NCBI RefSeq assembly: GCF_014332695.1
Contig: NZ_MBUA01000012.1
Coordinates: forward strand, 863,858 to 927,857
Direction: 5' to 3'
Length of the DNA stretch: 64,000 bases
From: Flavihumibacter stibioxidans
GTDB taxonomy: Bacteria; Bacteroidota; Bacteroidia; Chitinophagales; Chitinophagaceae
The position numbers and the translations under genes were made by a program. Below are positions 16,110 through 24,959 of this stretch, one piece after another. Positions within the stretch are counted from its first letter, which is position 1; each line of letters starts with the position of its first letter. Below the pieces are notes generated by a model. It was given only the letters and a program-made list of their open reading frames with translations, searched no databases and was not told the origin of the DNA.

Positions 16110-19100
16110 TTAGAATCCGGCCTGGATTCCGAACATATAGGTTCTTGGATTTGGCCATGAACCGATATCGAAACCGCGGCTGTAAAGGCCATCGTTAAAG
16201 AAGTCGGGATCATATCCGCGGTATTTTGAAATGGTCAAAGCGTTTTGTCCGGAGATATAGAAACGAAGTGAATTAATCACTTTGGTACGGCCCAGGAGCT
16301 CTGACGGCATGGTATAACCGACCTGGAAGTTCTGCAGTCGCACATAATTACCGCTTTCCACAAAACGATCACTCAGGCGGGCGTTGCCATTGGGGTCACC
16401 GATCACCGGCCGCGGAACATTGGTATTCATATTGGTTGGGGTCCAGTAATTCAGGAAATCAGTGTGGTAGTTGGCATAAAGCCCCAGCATCAGGTCGTGG
16501 TAGATACCATTCACCACCTTGTTACCTGCGTGTCCCTGCCAGAACATGGAGAAATCAAAATTACCATAGCTGGCGCCGGCATTCAGGCCAAAATACACTT
16601 TCGGAATAGAGTTACCCTGGTAAACCCGGTCAAGATCATTGATCACATTGTCTCCATTGGTATCAACAAAACGAACATCGCCTGGAGCCGCATTAATCTG
16701 CTGTGCATGCTTGGCAACATCTTCAGCCGTGTTGAACAGTCCGGCAGTTTTATACACATAGATCTCTCCGATTGAGCGGCCCACTTCCGTCTTGCTTCCT
16801 GTGCCATAAACGGGATCATTGTTATCTCCCAATTTCAGCACTTCGTTCTTAACCGTGTGCATGTTGGCATTCAGGTTGTATTTGAACTTGCCGATCTCAT
16901 TGCGGTAACCCAAACTGAATTCAAAACCACTGTTACGGATAGACGCAGCATTGGTAGTGATATTCGACGGGAAAGAACCCACTGTCAAAGGAATTGGCAA
17001 TCCGAACAACAGGTCTTTGTTTGTATTGCGGTAGTATTCTGCAGAGAGTGTGATTTTTTCATTCAGGAAGCCCGCATCAAAACCAGCGTATGAAGTTACT
17101 TTGGTTTCCCATTTCAGGGAAGGGTCCACCACGTTAATGGTGGAAGTACCCGGGGCCAGTGTGCCATTGAACACGTAACTGGCATTGGTATTCACAAAAG
17201 CCTGGTAAAGGTAGTTGCCGATATTCTGGTTGCCCAGTTCACCGTAACCACCACGCAGTTTCAGCGAGCTGATAAAGTCGGGCAGTTGCATGAAATGTTC
17301 GTTGTGCAGGTTCCATGCACCAGCTACGGAAGCAAAATTACCCCAGCGGTTGGTGGATGCAAAACGGGAAGATCCATCACGACGGAAGTTAACTGTCAGC
17401 AGGTAACGATCATCGTAATTGTAATTCATACGACCCAGGTAAGAAAGAATGGCATTCTCCTGGAAGCCGCTTGAAACAGTTTTTCCTTCTGCCGGAGCCT
17501 GCTCGAAATTGGGATAATAAGGCTCTGTGAGACCACGTGCACTGGCATAAATGCCTTCTCCCCTTTCATACTGGTAGGTAACACCACCCAGCAGATCGAA
17601 GCCATGCTTTCCGAAGTCTTTCTTGTAGGTAAGCAGGTTTTCCATCATGGAAGAAGTATTGATTCCGCGGTTGTCACGCAGCAGGGAAAGTGTATTGGTA
17701 TAATATGTTCCCATTTCAAACTCGGGCTCGAAATAGGTATCCTTCCAATCGGTACGGTCATAGCTAAGGTTCATCCTGTATTTGAGCCCCTTCAGCAATT
17801 CAAGTTCACCCCAGGCGCTTCCCAGCATACGGCCACGGTTGCTCCTGTTATCGAGCATTGCGTTCATACCGATCACATTCAGCATGATACCACGGTAGAT
17901 GGTCTCGGCAGGGCCGCCAAATCCACCCTTGTGGGTTTCATCATGAACCGGGATAGTGGGGAAGGCTGTAACCAGACTGGTTACCATGCCGCCAAATACG
18001 GCGCGGGATCCCATGTCGTTGAACGGGGCGATCTTATCAGACTGGCTGTAGGCAACTTTTACACCATATGAAAAAATGCCTTTCTTGCCGCCGAGGTTCG
18101 CGTTCAATGAATAACGGTTGTATTTCTGCGGTCCGCGATAGGTTCCCTCCTGGTCAAAATAGCCCAGAGAAACATTGTAGGTTGCTGCTTCGCTGCCACC
18201 AGAGAAACCAACATTGTGGTCCTGGATGATACCGGTCTTCATGCCTTCTTTCTGCCAGTCTGTATTCACATCAGTGACATAAAAGGGACTGGCCGGATCA
18301 TTTGCCGGAGCAATGGACAAGCCTGCGTTTTGCTCCGCAGCACTAACGATCTTCTGGTAATCTGTGCGACCGGTAAGAGGCAGTGTTTTAGGATTCCATT
18401 GCGCGCCCATATAACCATTATAATTAACCTTGAGTGCTCCGGCCTTTCCTTTTTTTGTAGTGATGATCACCACACCGGTGGCGGCACGTGAACCGTAAAT
18501 AGCTCCTGCAGAGGCATCTTTCAGAACCTGGATGCTCTCAATATCACCAGGGTTGAAATCAAATGGCGCACTAAGGGGAACACCATCCACCACAAACAGC
18601 GGGTCATTGCTGGTGAAAGAACTTACACCACGTACCTTGATGCGCACATATCCGCCGGGCTCACCTGAACCATGTACTGTAACACCGGCTATCTGCCCCT
18701 GAAGCATTTTAGCCACATCATATGATGCTGTCTTTTTAGCCTCATCTACTTTAACCACACCCACAGAACCTGTGAGGTCTTTCTTCCTTTGTGTACCATA
18801 TCCCACCACCACAATATCATCCAGCGTGCCGGATTTCTCCTGTAATGAAATGGCAATGGCTTGCCCGGACTGAACAGTAACGGACTGGTCGTTAAATCCA
18901 ACGTGACTGAGTTCCAGTACATCATTTGATTTTGCCTCAATGGTGAAGCGGCCTTCATTGTCTGTGGTAACCACTTTTTTGCTGCCTTTCAGCGCAACGG
19001 TAACACCAACAAGGGGATTACCTTTTGAGTCTGTAATTTTTCCGGAAACGGGAGAGGTTCCTGTCTGGGCAGAAACCGGAATGGAAGTCATCAGGAAAGC

Positions 19101-19154
19101 GAAGGTGATGCACAACATGATGCACCGGAGGCTTCGGGTGACAAGCAATCTCAT
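16110..19154 (-). CDS. susC: SusC/RagA TonB-dependent outer-membrane transporter
   Basis: Imports oligosaccharides across the outer membrane using TonB energy, together with the adjacent SusD. The protein is 1014 aa. The signal peptide ends near SIPVSAQ. Residues ~35-110 are a carboxypeptidase-regulatory-like beta-sandwich (GKITDSKGNPLVGVTVALKG). The SusC signature DDIVVVGYGTQRKKDLTGSV precedes the plug (VRGVSSFTSNDPLFVVDGVPL, DIESIQVLKDASAGAIYGSRA), and a ~22-strand barrel follows, ending in an aromatic-terminated strand (YMFGIQAGF). There is no STN domain, so anti-sigma signalling through this receptor is not expected. It is the first gene of the arabinan locus; the 299-bp upstream region carries an operator-like palindrome. 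Confidence 0.96.
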   Translation of the reverse strand: MRLLVTRSLRCIMLCITFAFLMTSIPVSAQTGTSPVSGKITDSKGNPLVGVTVALKGSKKVVTTDNEGRFTIEAKSNDVLELSHVGFNDQSVTVQSGQAIAISLQEKSGTLDDIVVVGYGTQRKKDLTGSVGVVKVDEAKKTASYDVAKMLQGQIAGVTVHGSGEPGGYVRIKVRGVSSFTSNDPLFVVDGVPLSAPFDFNPGDIESIQVLKDASAGAIYGSRAATGVVIITTKKGKAGALKVNYNGYMGAQWNPKTLPLTGRTDYQKIVSAAEQNAGLSIAPANDPASPFYVTDVNTDWQKEGMKTGIIQDHNVGFSGGSEAATYNVSLGYFDQEGTYRGPQKYNRYSLNANLGGKKGIFSYGVKVAYSQSDKIAPFNDMGSRAVFGGMVTSLVTAFPTIPVHDETHKGGFGGPAETIYRGIMLNVIGMNAMLDNRSNRGRMLGSAWGELELLKGLKYRMNLSYDRTDWKDTYFEPEFEMGTYYTNTLSLLRDNRGINTSSMMENLLTYKKDFGKHGFDLLGGVTYQYERGEGIYASARGLTEPYYPNFEQAPAEGKTVSSGFQENAILSYLGRMNYNYDDRYLLTVNFRRDGSSRFASTNRWGNFASVAGAWNLHNEHFMQLPDFISSLKLRGGYGELGNQNIGNYLYQAFVNTNASYVFNGTLAPGTSTINVVDPSLKWETKVTSYAGFDAGFLNEKITLSAEYYRNTNKDLLFGLPIPLTVGSFPSNITTNAASIRNSGFEFSLGYRNEIGKFKYNLNANMHTVKNEVLKLGDNNDPVYGTGSKTEVGRSIGEIYVYKTAGLFNTAEDVAKHAQQINAAPGDVRFVDTNGDNVINDLDRVYQGNSIPKVYFGLNAGASYGNFDFSMFWQGHAGNKVVNGIYHDLMLGLYANYHTDFLNYWTPTNMNTNVPRPVIGDPNGNARLSDRFVESGNYVRLQNFQVGYTMPSELLGRTKVINSLRFYISGQNALTISKYRGYDPDFFNDGLYSRGFDIGSWPNPRTYMFGIQAGF

Positions 19155-19221
19155 AAGTTATTTTTAAATATGGTTCAAAATGTGGAAACCAACCATGCGA
19201 AGGTTAAATTCCTTGCACTAA

Positions 19222-19246
19222 AATAAATGTATTTTTGACATTTATT
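19222..19246. promoter_or_regulatory. Candidate arabinose-regulator operator upstream of susC
   Basis: A perfect palindrome with arms AATAAATGT (19222-19230) and ACATTTATT (19238-19246) and a 7-nt spacer, 68-92 bp upstream of susC. The right arm is identical to that of the araB site. The rest of 19155-19453 is AT-rich and contains no other gene or RNA I can support. Confidence 0.62.
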
Positions 19247-19453
19247 CCATTTTTCTAAAAATATTTTTAAGATTTTTTTTTGGGGGGCGGGGCTATTTTT
19301 CCACTGAAGTACTAATAAATAGGTATGTAAATCCCTTATTCAGCCTAGTTAATGTATTTTAGACGCTTATTTGTGTTATTTTAATTCGTATCTTATGTTG
19401 TTGCCTTCATCCATTAACACGAATAACCTGTTCTTAATGAGTGAACTAGCCGC

Positions 19454-19927
19454 ATGAAAAAGGGAGAGATCAAACCACTGATCAGCAAAAAAGTATTACT
19501 GGAGAAATTTCCGGGCAAAGGTGGCTGGACATATGCCCGGCTTCCGGAACTTGCCCCGGACAAGCATGCCTGGTTTGGGTGGGTACGGGTGAACGGATCA
19601 ATAGACGGCGTGGAATTGAAACATTATAACCTGATGCCCATGGGCAATGGCCAGCTTTTTCTTCCGGTAAAAGCAGCCATCAGGAAGAAGATCGGAAAAG
19701 AAGCAGGTGACCAGGTGGAAGTTATCCTGTACCCCGACAATTCAACAATTGAAATACCGGAGAATTTTTTGCTTTGCCTGCAGGATGAACCGGCTGCGCT
19801 AAGGAAATTCGAAAAACTGCCAGACCAGGAAAAGATCCGCCTCATTAAATGGATCGAAGCCCCGGCAAACGACGAAACACGCATCAACCGAATGGCAAAA
19901 GCGGTGAACGATCTGGCCGCATCCTGA
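19454..19927 (+). CDS. YdeI/OmpD-associated family protein (DUF1905-like N-terminus)
   Basis: A 157-aa cytoplasmic protein. The N-terminal ~90 residues (GGWTYARLP, WFGWVRVNGSIDGVELKHYNL, QLFLPVKAAIRKKIGKEAGD) resemble the DUF1905 beta-barrel. The C-terminal segment (PAALRKFEKLPDQEKIRLIKWIEA, ETRINRMAKAVNDLA) is the helical YdeI-like 'bacteriocin-protection' tail. The biochemical role is unknown. It ends 14 bp upstream of xseA on the same strand, so it may be co-transcribed with it, but no functional link to exonuclease VII is known. Confidence 0.75.
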   Translation: MKKGEIKPLISKKVLLEKFPGKGGWTYARLPELAPDKHAWFGWVRVNGSIDGVELKHYNLMPMGNGQLFLPVKAAIRKKIGKEAGDQVEVILYPDNSTIEIPENFLLCLQDEPAALRKFEKLPDQEKIRLIKWIEAPANDETRINRMAKAVNDLAAS

Positions 19928-19941
19928 CTTATCTTTATCGC

Positions 19942-21339
19942 ATGAGCAAGCCCATGCGATTATCCCAACTCAGCCTTCTGATCCAGGAAGCCCTGCAGGA
20001 AACCTTTGCGTGGAAAAGGTTCTGGGTGATGGCTGAAGTGAGTAACCACAGCTTTTACTCCCAGAAGGGATTTCATTATTTCGACCTGGTGGAAACGGAA
20101 AACCGCGATGGCAGGGGAAAATCCGGAGCTGCGATCCTCAGCAAAATCCCGGCTGTAGCATGGGCAACCGGCGCAGCCAGGATCAGGGCTTTTGAAACGG
20201 CAACCGGACAAAAATTCGGAAATGAGATCCAGGTGTTGGCTGAAGTATCGGTGGACTATCACCCGGTTTACGGATTAAAACTAACCCTGCTGGATATTGA
20301 TGCCAGGTTTACACTCGGACAACTCGAACAGAAACGCCAGGCAACCATCAGCAGGCTCATACACGAATGCCCGGACTATGTATGGCAGGTCGATGAAATC
20401 CTGCATACTTTTAACCAGGAGCTTGAACTGCCCCGGGTCATACAACGTATTGCGGTGATCAGTTCGCGTACTGCTGCGGGTTATGAAGACTTCCTTCACA
20501 GCCTTGAAAATAATCCCTTCCATTACACTTTTATCATTGATGGATTTTTTACTACTGTACAGGGAGAAAACAATGCGCCTGAACTTGCCGCAACATTTGA
20601 GGATGTAACAAAGGCGGCAGCGCGCACAGGTATTGATTATGATGCAGTGGTCATTATTCGTGGGGGTGGTGCAAGTACCGACCTGTTGATCTTCGACCAG
20701 TTTGAAATTGCCGCCGCAGTGGCTACCTGTCCCTTTCCGGTACTGACCGGGATCGGCCACCAGAAGAACGAAACCATTACTGACCTGATGGCCCATACCT
20801 CACTCAAAACGCCCACAAAAGTTGCGGAATTCATATTACAGCAGAACCGGAGTTTTGAACTGGAACTACTGCAGTTGCAGCAGTCTGTCATCATCTATTC
20901 ACAGCAGATGCTGGCAGCCTCCAGGCAGGAACTGATGCAGTTGAAATCAAGCCTGATCCACCAATCACAGGCATCCCTGATTCAACATAAACACGATCTC
21001 CTGGTGAAAAAACAGATGCTGGCCCGGCAACCTTCCCTCCTGCTGGCAGCCAGGCAGCAAAACCTGCATTTACTGGACAGGCAGCTGGCCACCGCAAACC
21101 GGAATTTCCTGCGATTGCATCAGAATGAACTCGAAAGCCTGCTAAGACTGTTCCGCATGGCTTCACCTGAAAAAGCATTGCAAAGAGGTTTTGCCCTGGT
21201 TGAGAGCAAAGGGAAACTGATCGCCAATGCAGATGGAGTGGTAGTGGGCGATGAAATCAGGGTAATCCTGGGAAGCACCGCATTGGGAACAACTGTAAAT
21301 ACAAAAACAAACTATGATGGAAAACCATTTGACCTATGA
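19942..21339 (+). CDS. xseA: Exodeoxyribonuclease VII large subunit
   Basis: Catalytic subunit of exonuclease VII, which degrades single-stranded DNA in both directions to oligonucleotides. The frame is open upstream inside the YdeI gene, but homology starts at MSKPMRLSQLSLLIQEAL, so the ATG at 19942 is chosen (465 aa). The N-terminal OB-fold (~residues 5-110) includes FWVMAEVSNHSFYSQKGFHYFDL. The catalytic domain carries IQRIAVISSRTAAGYEDF, VVIIRGGGASTDLLIFDQFEIA and PVLTGIGHQKNETITDLMAHTS. A Gln/Leu-rich coiled coil (~310-400) and a final barrel segment (EKALQRGFALVESKGK) complete the family layout. It overlaps xseB by 26 bp. Confidence 0.95.
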   Translation: MSKPMRLSQLSLLIQEALQETFAWKRFWVMAEVSNHSFYSQKGFHYFDLVETENRDGRGKSGAAILSKIPAVAWATGAARIRAFETATGQKFGNEIQVLAEVSVDYHPVYGLKLTLLDIDARFTLGQLEQKRQATISRLIHECPDYVWQVDEILHTFNQELELPRVIQRIAVISSRTAAGYEDFLHSLENNPFHYTFIIDGFFTTVQGENNAPELAATFEDVTKAAARTGIDYDAVVIIRGGGASTDLLIFDQFEIAAAVATCPFPVLTGIGHQKNETITDLMAHTSLKTPTKVAEFILQQNRSFELELLQLQQSVIIYSQQMLAASRQELMQLKSSLIHQSQASLIQHKHDLLVKKQMLARQPSLLLAARQQNLHLLDRQLATANRNFLRLHQNELESLLRLFRMASPEKALQRGFALVESKGKLIANADGVVVGDEIRVILGSTALGTTVNTKTNYDGKPFDL

Positions 21340-21511
21340 GTCGGCCTATGCCGAGCTGCAGCAGATAGCAGCCGACATTGAAAATGAAACGATCACGGTG
21401 GACCAGCTGGCGGAAAAAGTGAAGCGTGCCGCCTTGCTCATCGAATATTGCCAGGCGCGGCTTAGATCCACCGAAGCAGAAGTCAGCAAGATCATCGGCC
21501 AGCTGGAATAG
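21314..21511 (+). CDS. xseB: Exodeoxyribonuclease VII small subunit
   Basis: A short helical subunit (65 aa) that binds the coiled coil of XseA. ESAYAELQQIAADIENETITVDQLAEKV and KRAALLIEYCQARLRSTEAEV match the XseB helical hairpin. It overlaps the 3' end of xseA by 26 bp, the usual coupling. A palindromic repeat begins 15 bp after its stop. Confidence 0.93.
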   Translation: MMENHLTYESAYAELQQIAADIENETITVDQLAEKVKRAALLIEYCQARLRSTEAEVSKIIGQLE

Positions 21512-21525
21512 TGCTGTTTTCCCTC

Positions 21526-21552
21526 CACCCGTCGGGTGGCACCCGACGGGTG
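21526..21552. repeat. 27-bp palindromic repeat, copy 3
   Basis: Identical to copy 1 (CACCCGTCGGGTG, G, CACCCGACGGGTG), between xseB and the D-aminoacylase gene. Flanking TTTTCCCTCC and GGAGGGGGGAAAA extend the stem with a bulge. It could terminate xseAB transcription, but no T run follows on the plus strand. Confidence 0.95.
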
Positions 21553-21600
21553 GAGGGGGGAAAATTATCATGAAAGCCTTAACTTTTAGCAAAAAGCCAA

Positions 21601-23190
21601 ATGCATACACATCTATTCCCTACCATTCTTCTCAGCGCAATAACGCTGGCCGCTTTCACCCCGGCCCTTGCACAGGACTTCGACCTGCTAATCCGTAACG
21701 GCAGGATCATCAATGGTACCGGGAACGCCTGGTTTCATGGGGATGTGGGAATCAAAGACGGCAAAATCCTTGCTGTAGGTAACCTGCAGCAGGGGGCGGC
21801 AACAAAAACCATTGACGCAAAAGGACTTGCCGTGGCCCCCGGCTTTATAGATGTACACGGACATATCGAGGGCAGCATCTTCCAGCGCCCGACTGCCGAC
21901 AATTTTATCTATGACGGCGTTACCTCCATCATTACCGGCAACTGCGGTGGCTCGGCAGATAATCTCGCCGAATTCTTCAGGAAAATTGACAGCACCAAAA
22001 CCTCCATCAATGTGGCCTCCCTGGTGGGACATAATACGGTGCGCCGGCTGGCGGTAGGCCTGGCCGACAAATCCATTACACCTGCGGACCAGCAAAAAAT
22101 GGATGAACTCCTTGATAAAGCCATGAAGGATGGCGCAGTGGGCATGTCAACAGGGCTTATCTACCTGCCGGGCATGTATTCCAAAACAGAAGAAGTGGTC
22201 AGCCTTGCAAAGGTTGCCGCAAAAAACGGTGGCGTATATGCCTCGCACATTCGCAGCGAAGGCAACAAAGTGGCGGAAGCCATCGAAGAAGCCATTGCGA
22301 TCGGCCGCCAGGCAAATATCCCCGTACAGGTTTCCCATTTCAAGGTGGCGGGAAAAGCCAACTGGGGCCGTTCTGCGGAAACCCTTGCCTATATCGAAAA
22401 AGCCAGGCGCGAAGGGTATGATGTCTCCATTGACCAATACCCTTACACTGCCAGCAGTACCAACCTGAATACACAGTTGCCCGACTGGGCACAATCCGGC
22501 GGACTCGATTCCATCAGGATCAGGCTGAAAGAGGAAGCCACCAAAAAACGCATCGTAGCAGACATGCTGGCAAACCTGAAAAGAAACAAATACAAGGATT
22601 ACAGCTATGCTGTGGTGGCGCGTTTTGAAAGCGACAGTAATTATAACGGAAAGTCAATCAGTGAGATCAACCGCATCAAAGGCCGTAAAGCCAAACCAAA
22701 AGATGAAATTCTCACGGTGCTGGAAATGATCGCGGCCGGAGGTGCCCAAATGATCTACCACAGCATGAATGAAGAGGATGTGCGGCATTTCATGAAATAT
22801 CCCAACAATATGGTCGGTGCAGATGCCGGAGTGGCCACAGGAACCGGCGTGCCGCATCCCCGCGGTTATGGAAGCAATGCGAGGGTTTTGGGGAAATATG
22901 TGCGCGAAGAAAAACTCATCACCCTGGAAGAAGCCATCCGCCGTATGACCAGTCTGGCGGCCCAGAAATTCAGGCTGGCAGACAGGGGCCTGATCCTGCC
23001 CGGCATGGCTGCCGATATCGTAATCTTTGATCCCGCCACAGTAACCGACAAATCAACTTTCACCCAACCCCACCAGTTCTCGGAAGGTTTCCGGTATGTT
23101 CTGGTAAATGGACAGGTTGTGATAGAAGATGGCAAACACAATGGCACCAGAAGCGGGATGGTATTATTCGGTAACGCCCATAAACCCTGA
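21601..23190 (+). CDS. N-acyl-D-amino-acid deacylase (D-aminoacylase family amidohydrolase), secreted
   Basis: Metal-dependent amidohydrolase that probably releases D-amino acids from N-acyl-D-amino acids or peptides in the periplasm. The protein is 529 aa with signal peptide MHTHLFPTILLSAITLAAFTPALA. After a composite beta domain (LIRNGRIINGTGNAWFHGDVGIKDGKI) come the metal motif GFIDVHGHIEG, ITGNCGGSADN (its Cys is a metal ligand in D-aminoacylases), YASHIRSEGNKV, QVSHFKVAGKANWG and AGVATGTGVPHPRGYGSNARVL. The C-terminal beta sandwich ends in RYVLVNGQVVIEDGKHNGTR. It stands alone between xseAB and a bidirectional terminator. Substrate range cannot be fixed from sequence; dipeptidase-like activity is an alternative. 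Confidence 0.88.
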   Translation: MHTHLFPTILLSAITLAAFTPALAQDFDLLIRNGRIINGTGNAWFHGDVGIKDGKILAVGNLQQGAATKTIDAKGLAVAPGFIDVHGHIEGSIFQRPTADNFIYDGVTSIITGNCGGSADNLAEFFRKIDSTKTSINVASLVGHNTVRRLAVGLADKSITPADQQKMDELLDKAMKDGAVGMSTGLIYLPGMYSKTEEVVSLAKVAAKNGGVYASHIRSEGNKVAEAIEEAIAIGRQANIPVQVSHFKVAGKANWGRSAETLAYIEKARREGYDVSIDQYPYTASSTNLNTQLPDWAQSGGLDSIRIRLKEEATKKRIVADMLANLKRNKYKDYSYAVVARFESDSNYNGKSISEINRIKGRKAKPKDEILTVLEMIAAGGAQMIYHSMNEEDVRHFMKYPNNMVGADAGVATGTGVPHPRGYGSNARVLGKYVREEKLITLEEAIRRMTSLAAQKFRLADRGLILPGMAADIVIFDPATVTDKSTFTQPHQFSEGFRYVLVNGQVVIEDGKHNGTRSGMVLFGNAHKP

Positions 23191-23207
23191 TGGTGCGGTC
23201 TCCCTGC

Positions 23208-23254
23208 AAATCTGAACACCCGATGGGAAGCTCCCGCCAGGTGTTCAGATTTTT
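23208..23254. terminator. Bidirectional terminator between converging genes
   Basis: AAATCTGAACACC (23208-23220) pairs with GGTGTTCAGATTT (23240-23252), with a second short stem in the loop, flanked by T on the plus side and supplying T on the minus side. It serves the D-aminoacylase gene and the converging 23253 gene, whose stop codon it overlaps. Confidence 0.82.
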
Positions 23255-24290
23255 ATATCTCGAAACAAGCCTCGTCCGTTGATCGCTGGTTGATTTTCAG
23301 GCAGGGCAATTCATGGTTTTGCAGCAAAGCTATGCGGCCATAATCCCGCAGCAGTTCCTGGTCGACCAGTTCCACATTACCACCGCTGGTGAGTGTCGAT
23401 TCGATCAGTCGATCAACCTCATCCTTAATATAAAATGGCTCCTGCCGCGATGGATTGCGCCCCGAAGGATAAAAATCACGATCCACCAGCAGCAAAGCAT
23501 TACCCATGCGGCATGAGTTCATCTGAACATTTTCCAGTCCGCATACCAGCTTATTTGTATTCCTGGCATTGAACAGTTTCTGCTCAAGGAAAAATTGATA
23601 AGTTTTACGCCAATTCCGGATAAAGGGATCCAGTGCCTTACTGATTGAACCTTCCAGGATGGTTTTTTTATAGCTGGTAATATATTTTACGATTTCCACG
23701 GCATTTGATGTAACCCGCGAAAACTCTGATAGCAGTTTTTTGGCACCTAAAACAAAAACCGGGAAGGGATTGGATGCCAGCACTACAGACAACCCATAAT
23801 CAAGTTGTGGAAGAATTGTATTGGGCTGGTCCAGTATCAGCTTCATGATTGCCTGACTGTTTCCATCAAAGATCCTTGCATGGTCTTCCTCCAGGACCAG
23901 CACCAGGTATTCCTCCTGTTGGTTTTTATCCAGCACCAGGTCGCGCATGGAAAGGTTTCCTGCCACTTCGATTTTTTCTTTCAGGGAAATATCCAGGTAC
24001 ATCAGTTTTTCGGATTCCGATGAAAGGAAAATCGCAACTGCCTTTTTGTGGGTGTTAAAATTAAGCCTGCTCATCACCTGTTGTAAACGCTGGATAAGCT
24101 CCATTGCTGTCTCTGAGGAATACCTTTGCAGAATGGCCGCTTCGGCCTTCGACATCACCTGCTTTAAATGTACTGCCATGTCCTGTTTGTCAGTCATTTT
24201 CGGATCGAAAGGGAACAGAACGGCAACTGAGGGAACATCCCTCCGGTAGCTTAAAAGCTTAAGCGATTTTAATGGCAAGGCTGTTATCAT
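23253..24290 (-). CDS. Probable baeRF (bacterial eRF1-like) family protein
   Basis: Not certainly identified. The frame opens at 24422, but the first ~44 residues look non-coding; MITALPLKSLKLLSYRRDVP (complement of 24288-24290) is a better start, giving 345 aa. The layout (an N-terminal SYRRDVPSVAVLFPFDP segment, a central DUF-like domain with AVAIFLSSESEKLMYLDISL and LVLVLEEDHARIFDG, and a C-terminal LLVDRDFYPSG plus DEVDRLIESTLTSGGNVELVD) resembles bacterial homologues of archaeo-eukaryotic release factor 1. The C-terminal segment has the 'extra gene-product number/GG' look of the eRF1 domain 3. Such proteins are associated with ribosome stress. No signal peptide is present. Its neighbour is a PEBP gene on the opposite strand. 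Confidence 0.5.
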   Translation of the reverse strand: MITALPLKSLKLLSYRRDVPSVAVLFPFDPKMTDKQDMAVHLKQVMSKAEAAILQRYSSETAMELIQRLQQVMSRLNFNTHKKAVAIFLSSESEKLMYLDISLKEKIEVAGNLSMRDLVLDKNQQEEYLVLVLEEDHARIFDGNSQAIMKLILDQPNTILPQLDYGLSVVLASNPFPVFVLGAKKLLSEFSRVTSNAVEIVKYITSYKKTILEGSISKALDPFIRNWRKTYQFFLEQKLFNARNTNKLVCGLENVQMNSCRMGNALLLVDRDFYPSGRNPSRQEPFYIKDEVDRLIESTLTSGGNVELVDQELLRDYGRIALLQNHELPCLKINQRSTDEACFEI

Positions 24291-24491
24291 AATACCATTG
24301 TTACCACATGAATTGAGCCAAAGGGTAATCGGTGGCAGGATAACCCGGAAAATAAATAAAATTAACAGTTGGCCCAGGCATACACCCTGAGGCATGTCAT
24401 TTTTGTCAATGAGTCTACTCATTGATAATTGGAGAATAAACCGGTAGCTTAACCTGCTCTTGAATTTCTGTAACTAAAATTTCAGCCGAAC

Positions 24492-24959
24492 ATGAAACAC
24501 CAGTTGAAGGAAATTGATTACAGCTTAATGAAAATCAGTTCATCGGCCTTTGGCCAGCAGCAAATGATACCCGCAAGGTACGCATGTGATGGAGCCGATA
24601 TTAATCCACCGCTTGAGATAGAGGATATACCGGAGGCAGCCGCCTGCCTTGCGATTATTGTGGATGATCCGGATGCGCCCCGGGGTACCTGGGTCCATTG
24701 GGTATGCTGGAATATTCCGGTAACCCACCACGTCAAAGAAGATGCATCACCCGGAATACAGGGCCGGAACGATTTCGGAAAACACAGGTACAATGGCCCC
24801 TGTCCGCCATCAGGGACACATCATTACCATTTTAAACTCTATGCACTGGATCAACAACTGGATCTTACACCAGGGTCAACAAAATCAGCGCTGGAATCCG
24901 CCATGGCCGGACATATTCTTGGTTTTGGCGAACTGATTGGCCAATACAAAAAAAATTGA
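24492..24959 (+). CDS. PEBP/YbhB-YbcL family protein
   Basis: Small cytoplasmic phosphatidylethanolamine-binding-protein homologue, 155 aa. The family ligand-pocket motifs are present: CDGADINPPLEIEDIPE, CLAIIVDDPDAPRGTWVHWVCWNI, GRNDFGKHRYNGPCPPSGTHHYHFKLYAL. A later ATG at 24528 (MKISSSAFG) fits the usual family start slightly better, so the first 12 residues are uncertain. The biochemical role of bacterial YbhB proteins is unresolved. Its TGA stop (24957-24959) is the first three bases of an extended palindromic repeat that is identical over 38 nt to one at a GH51 stop. Confidence 0.88.
   Translation: MKHQLKEIDYSLMKISSSAFGQQQMIPARYACDGADINPPLEIEDIPEAAACLAIIVDDPDAPRGTWVHWVCWNIPVTHHVKEDASPGIQGRNDFGKHRYNGPCPPSGTHHYHFKLYALDQQLDLTPGSTKSALESAMAGHILGFGELIGQYKKN

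Noticed and set aside
19849-19941. Upstream extension of XseA inside the YdeI-like gene
   Set aside because: The residues show no relation to XseA; the ATG at 19942 begins the conserved OB-fold.
21426-21698. Small plus-strand ORF across xseB and the palindrome
   Set aside because: Out of frame with two well-supported genes and partly repeat-derived.
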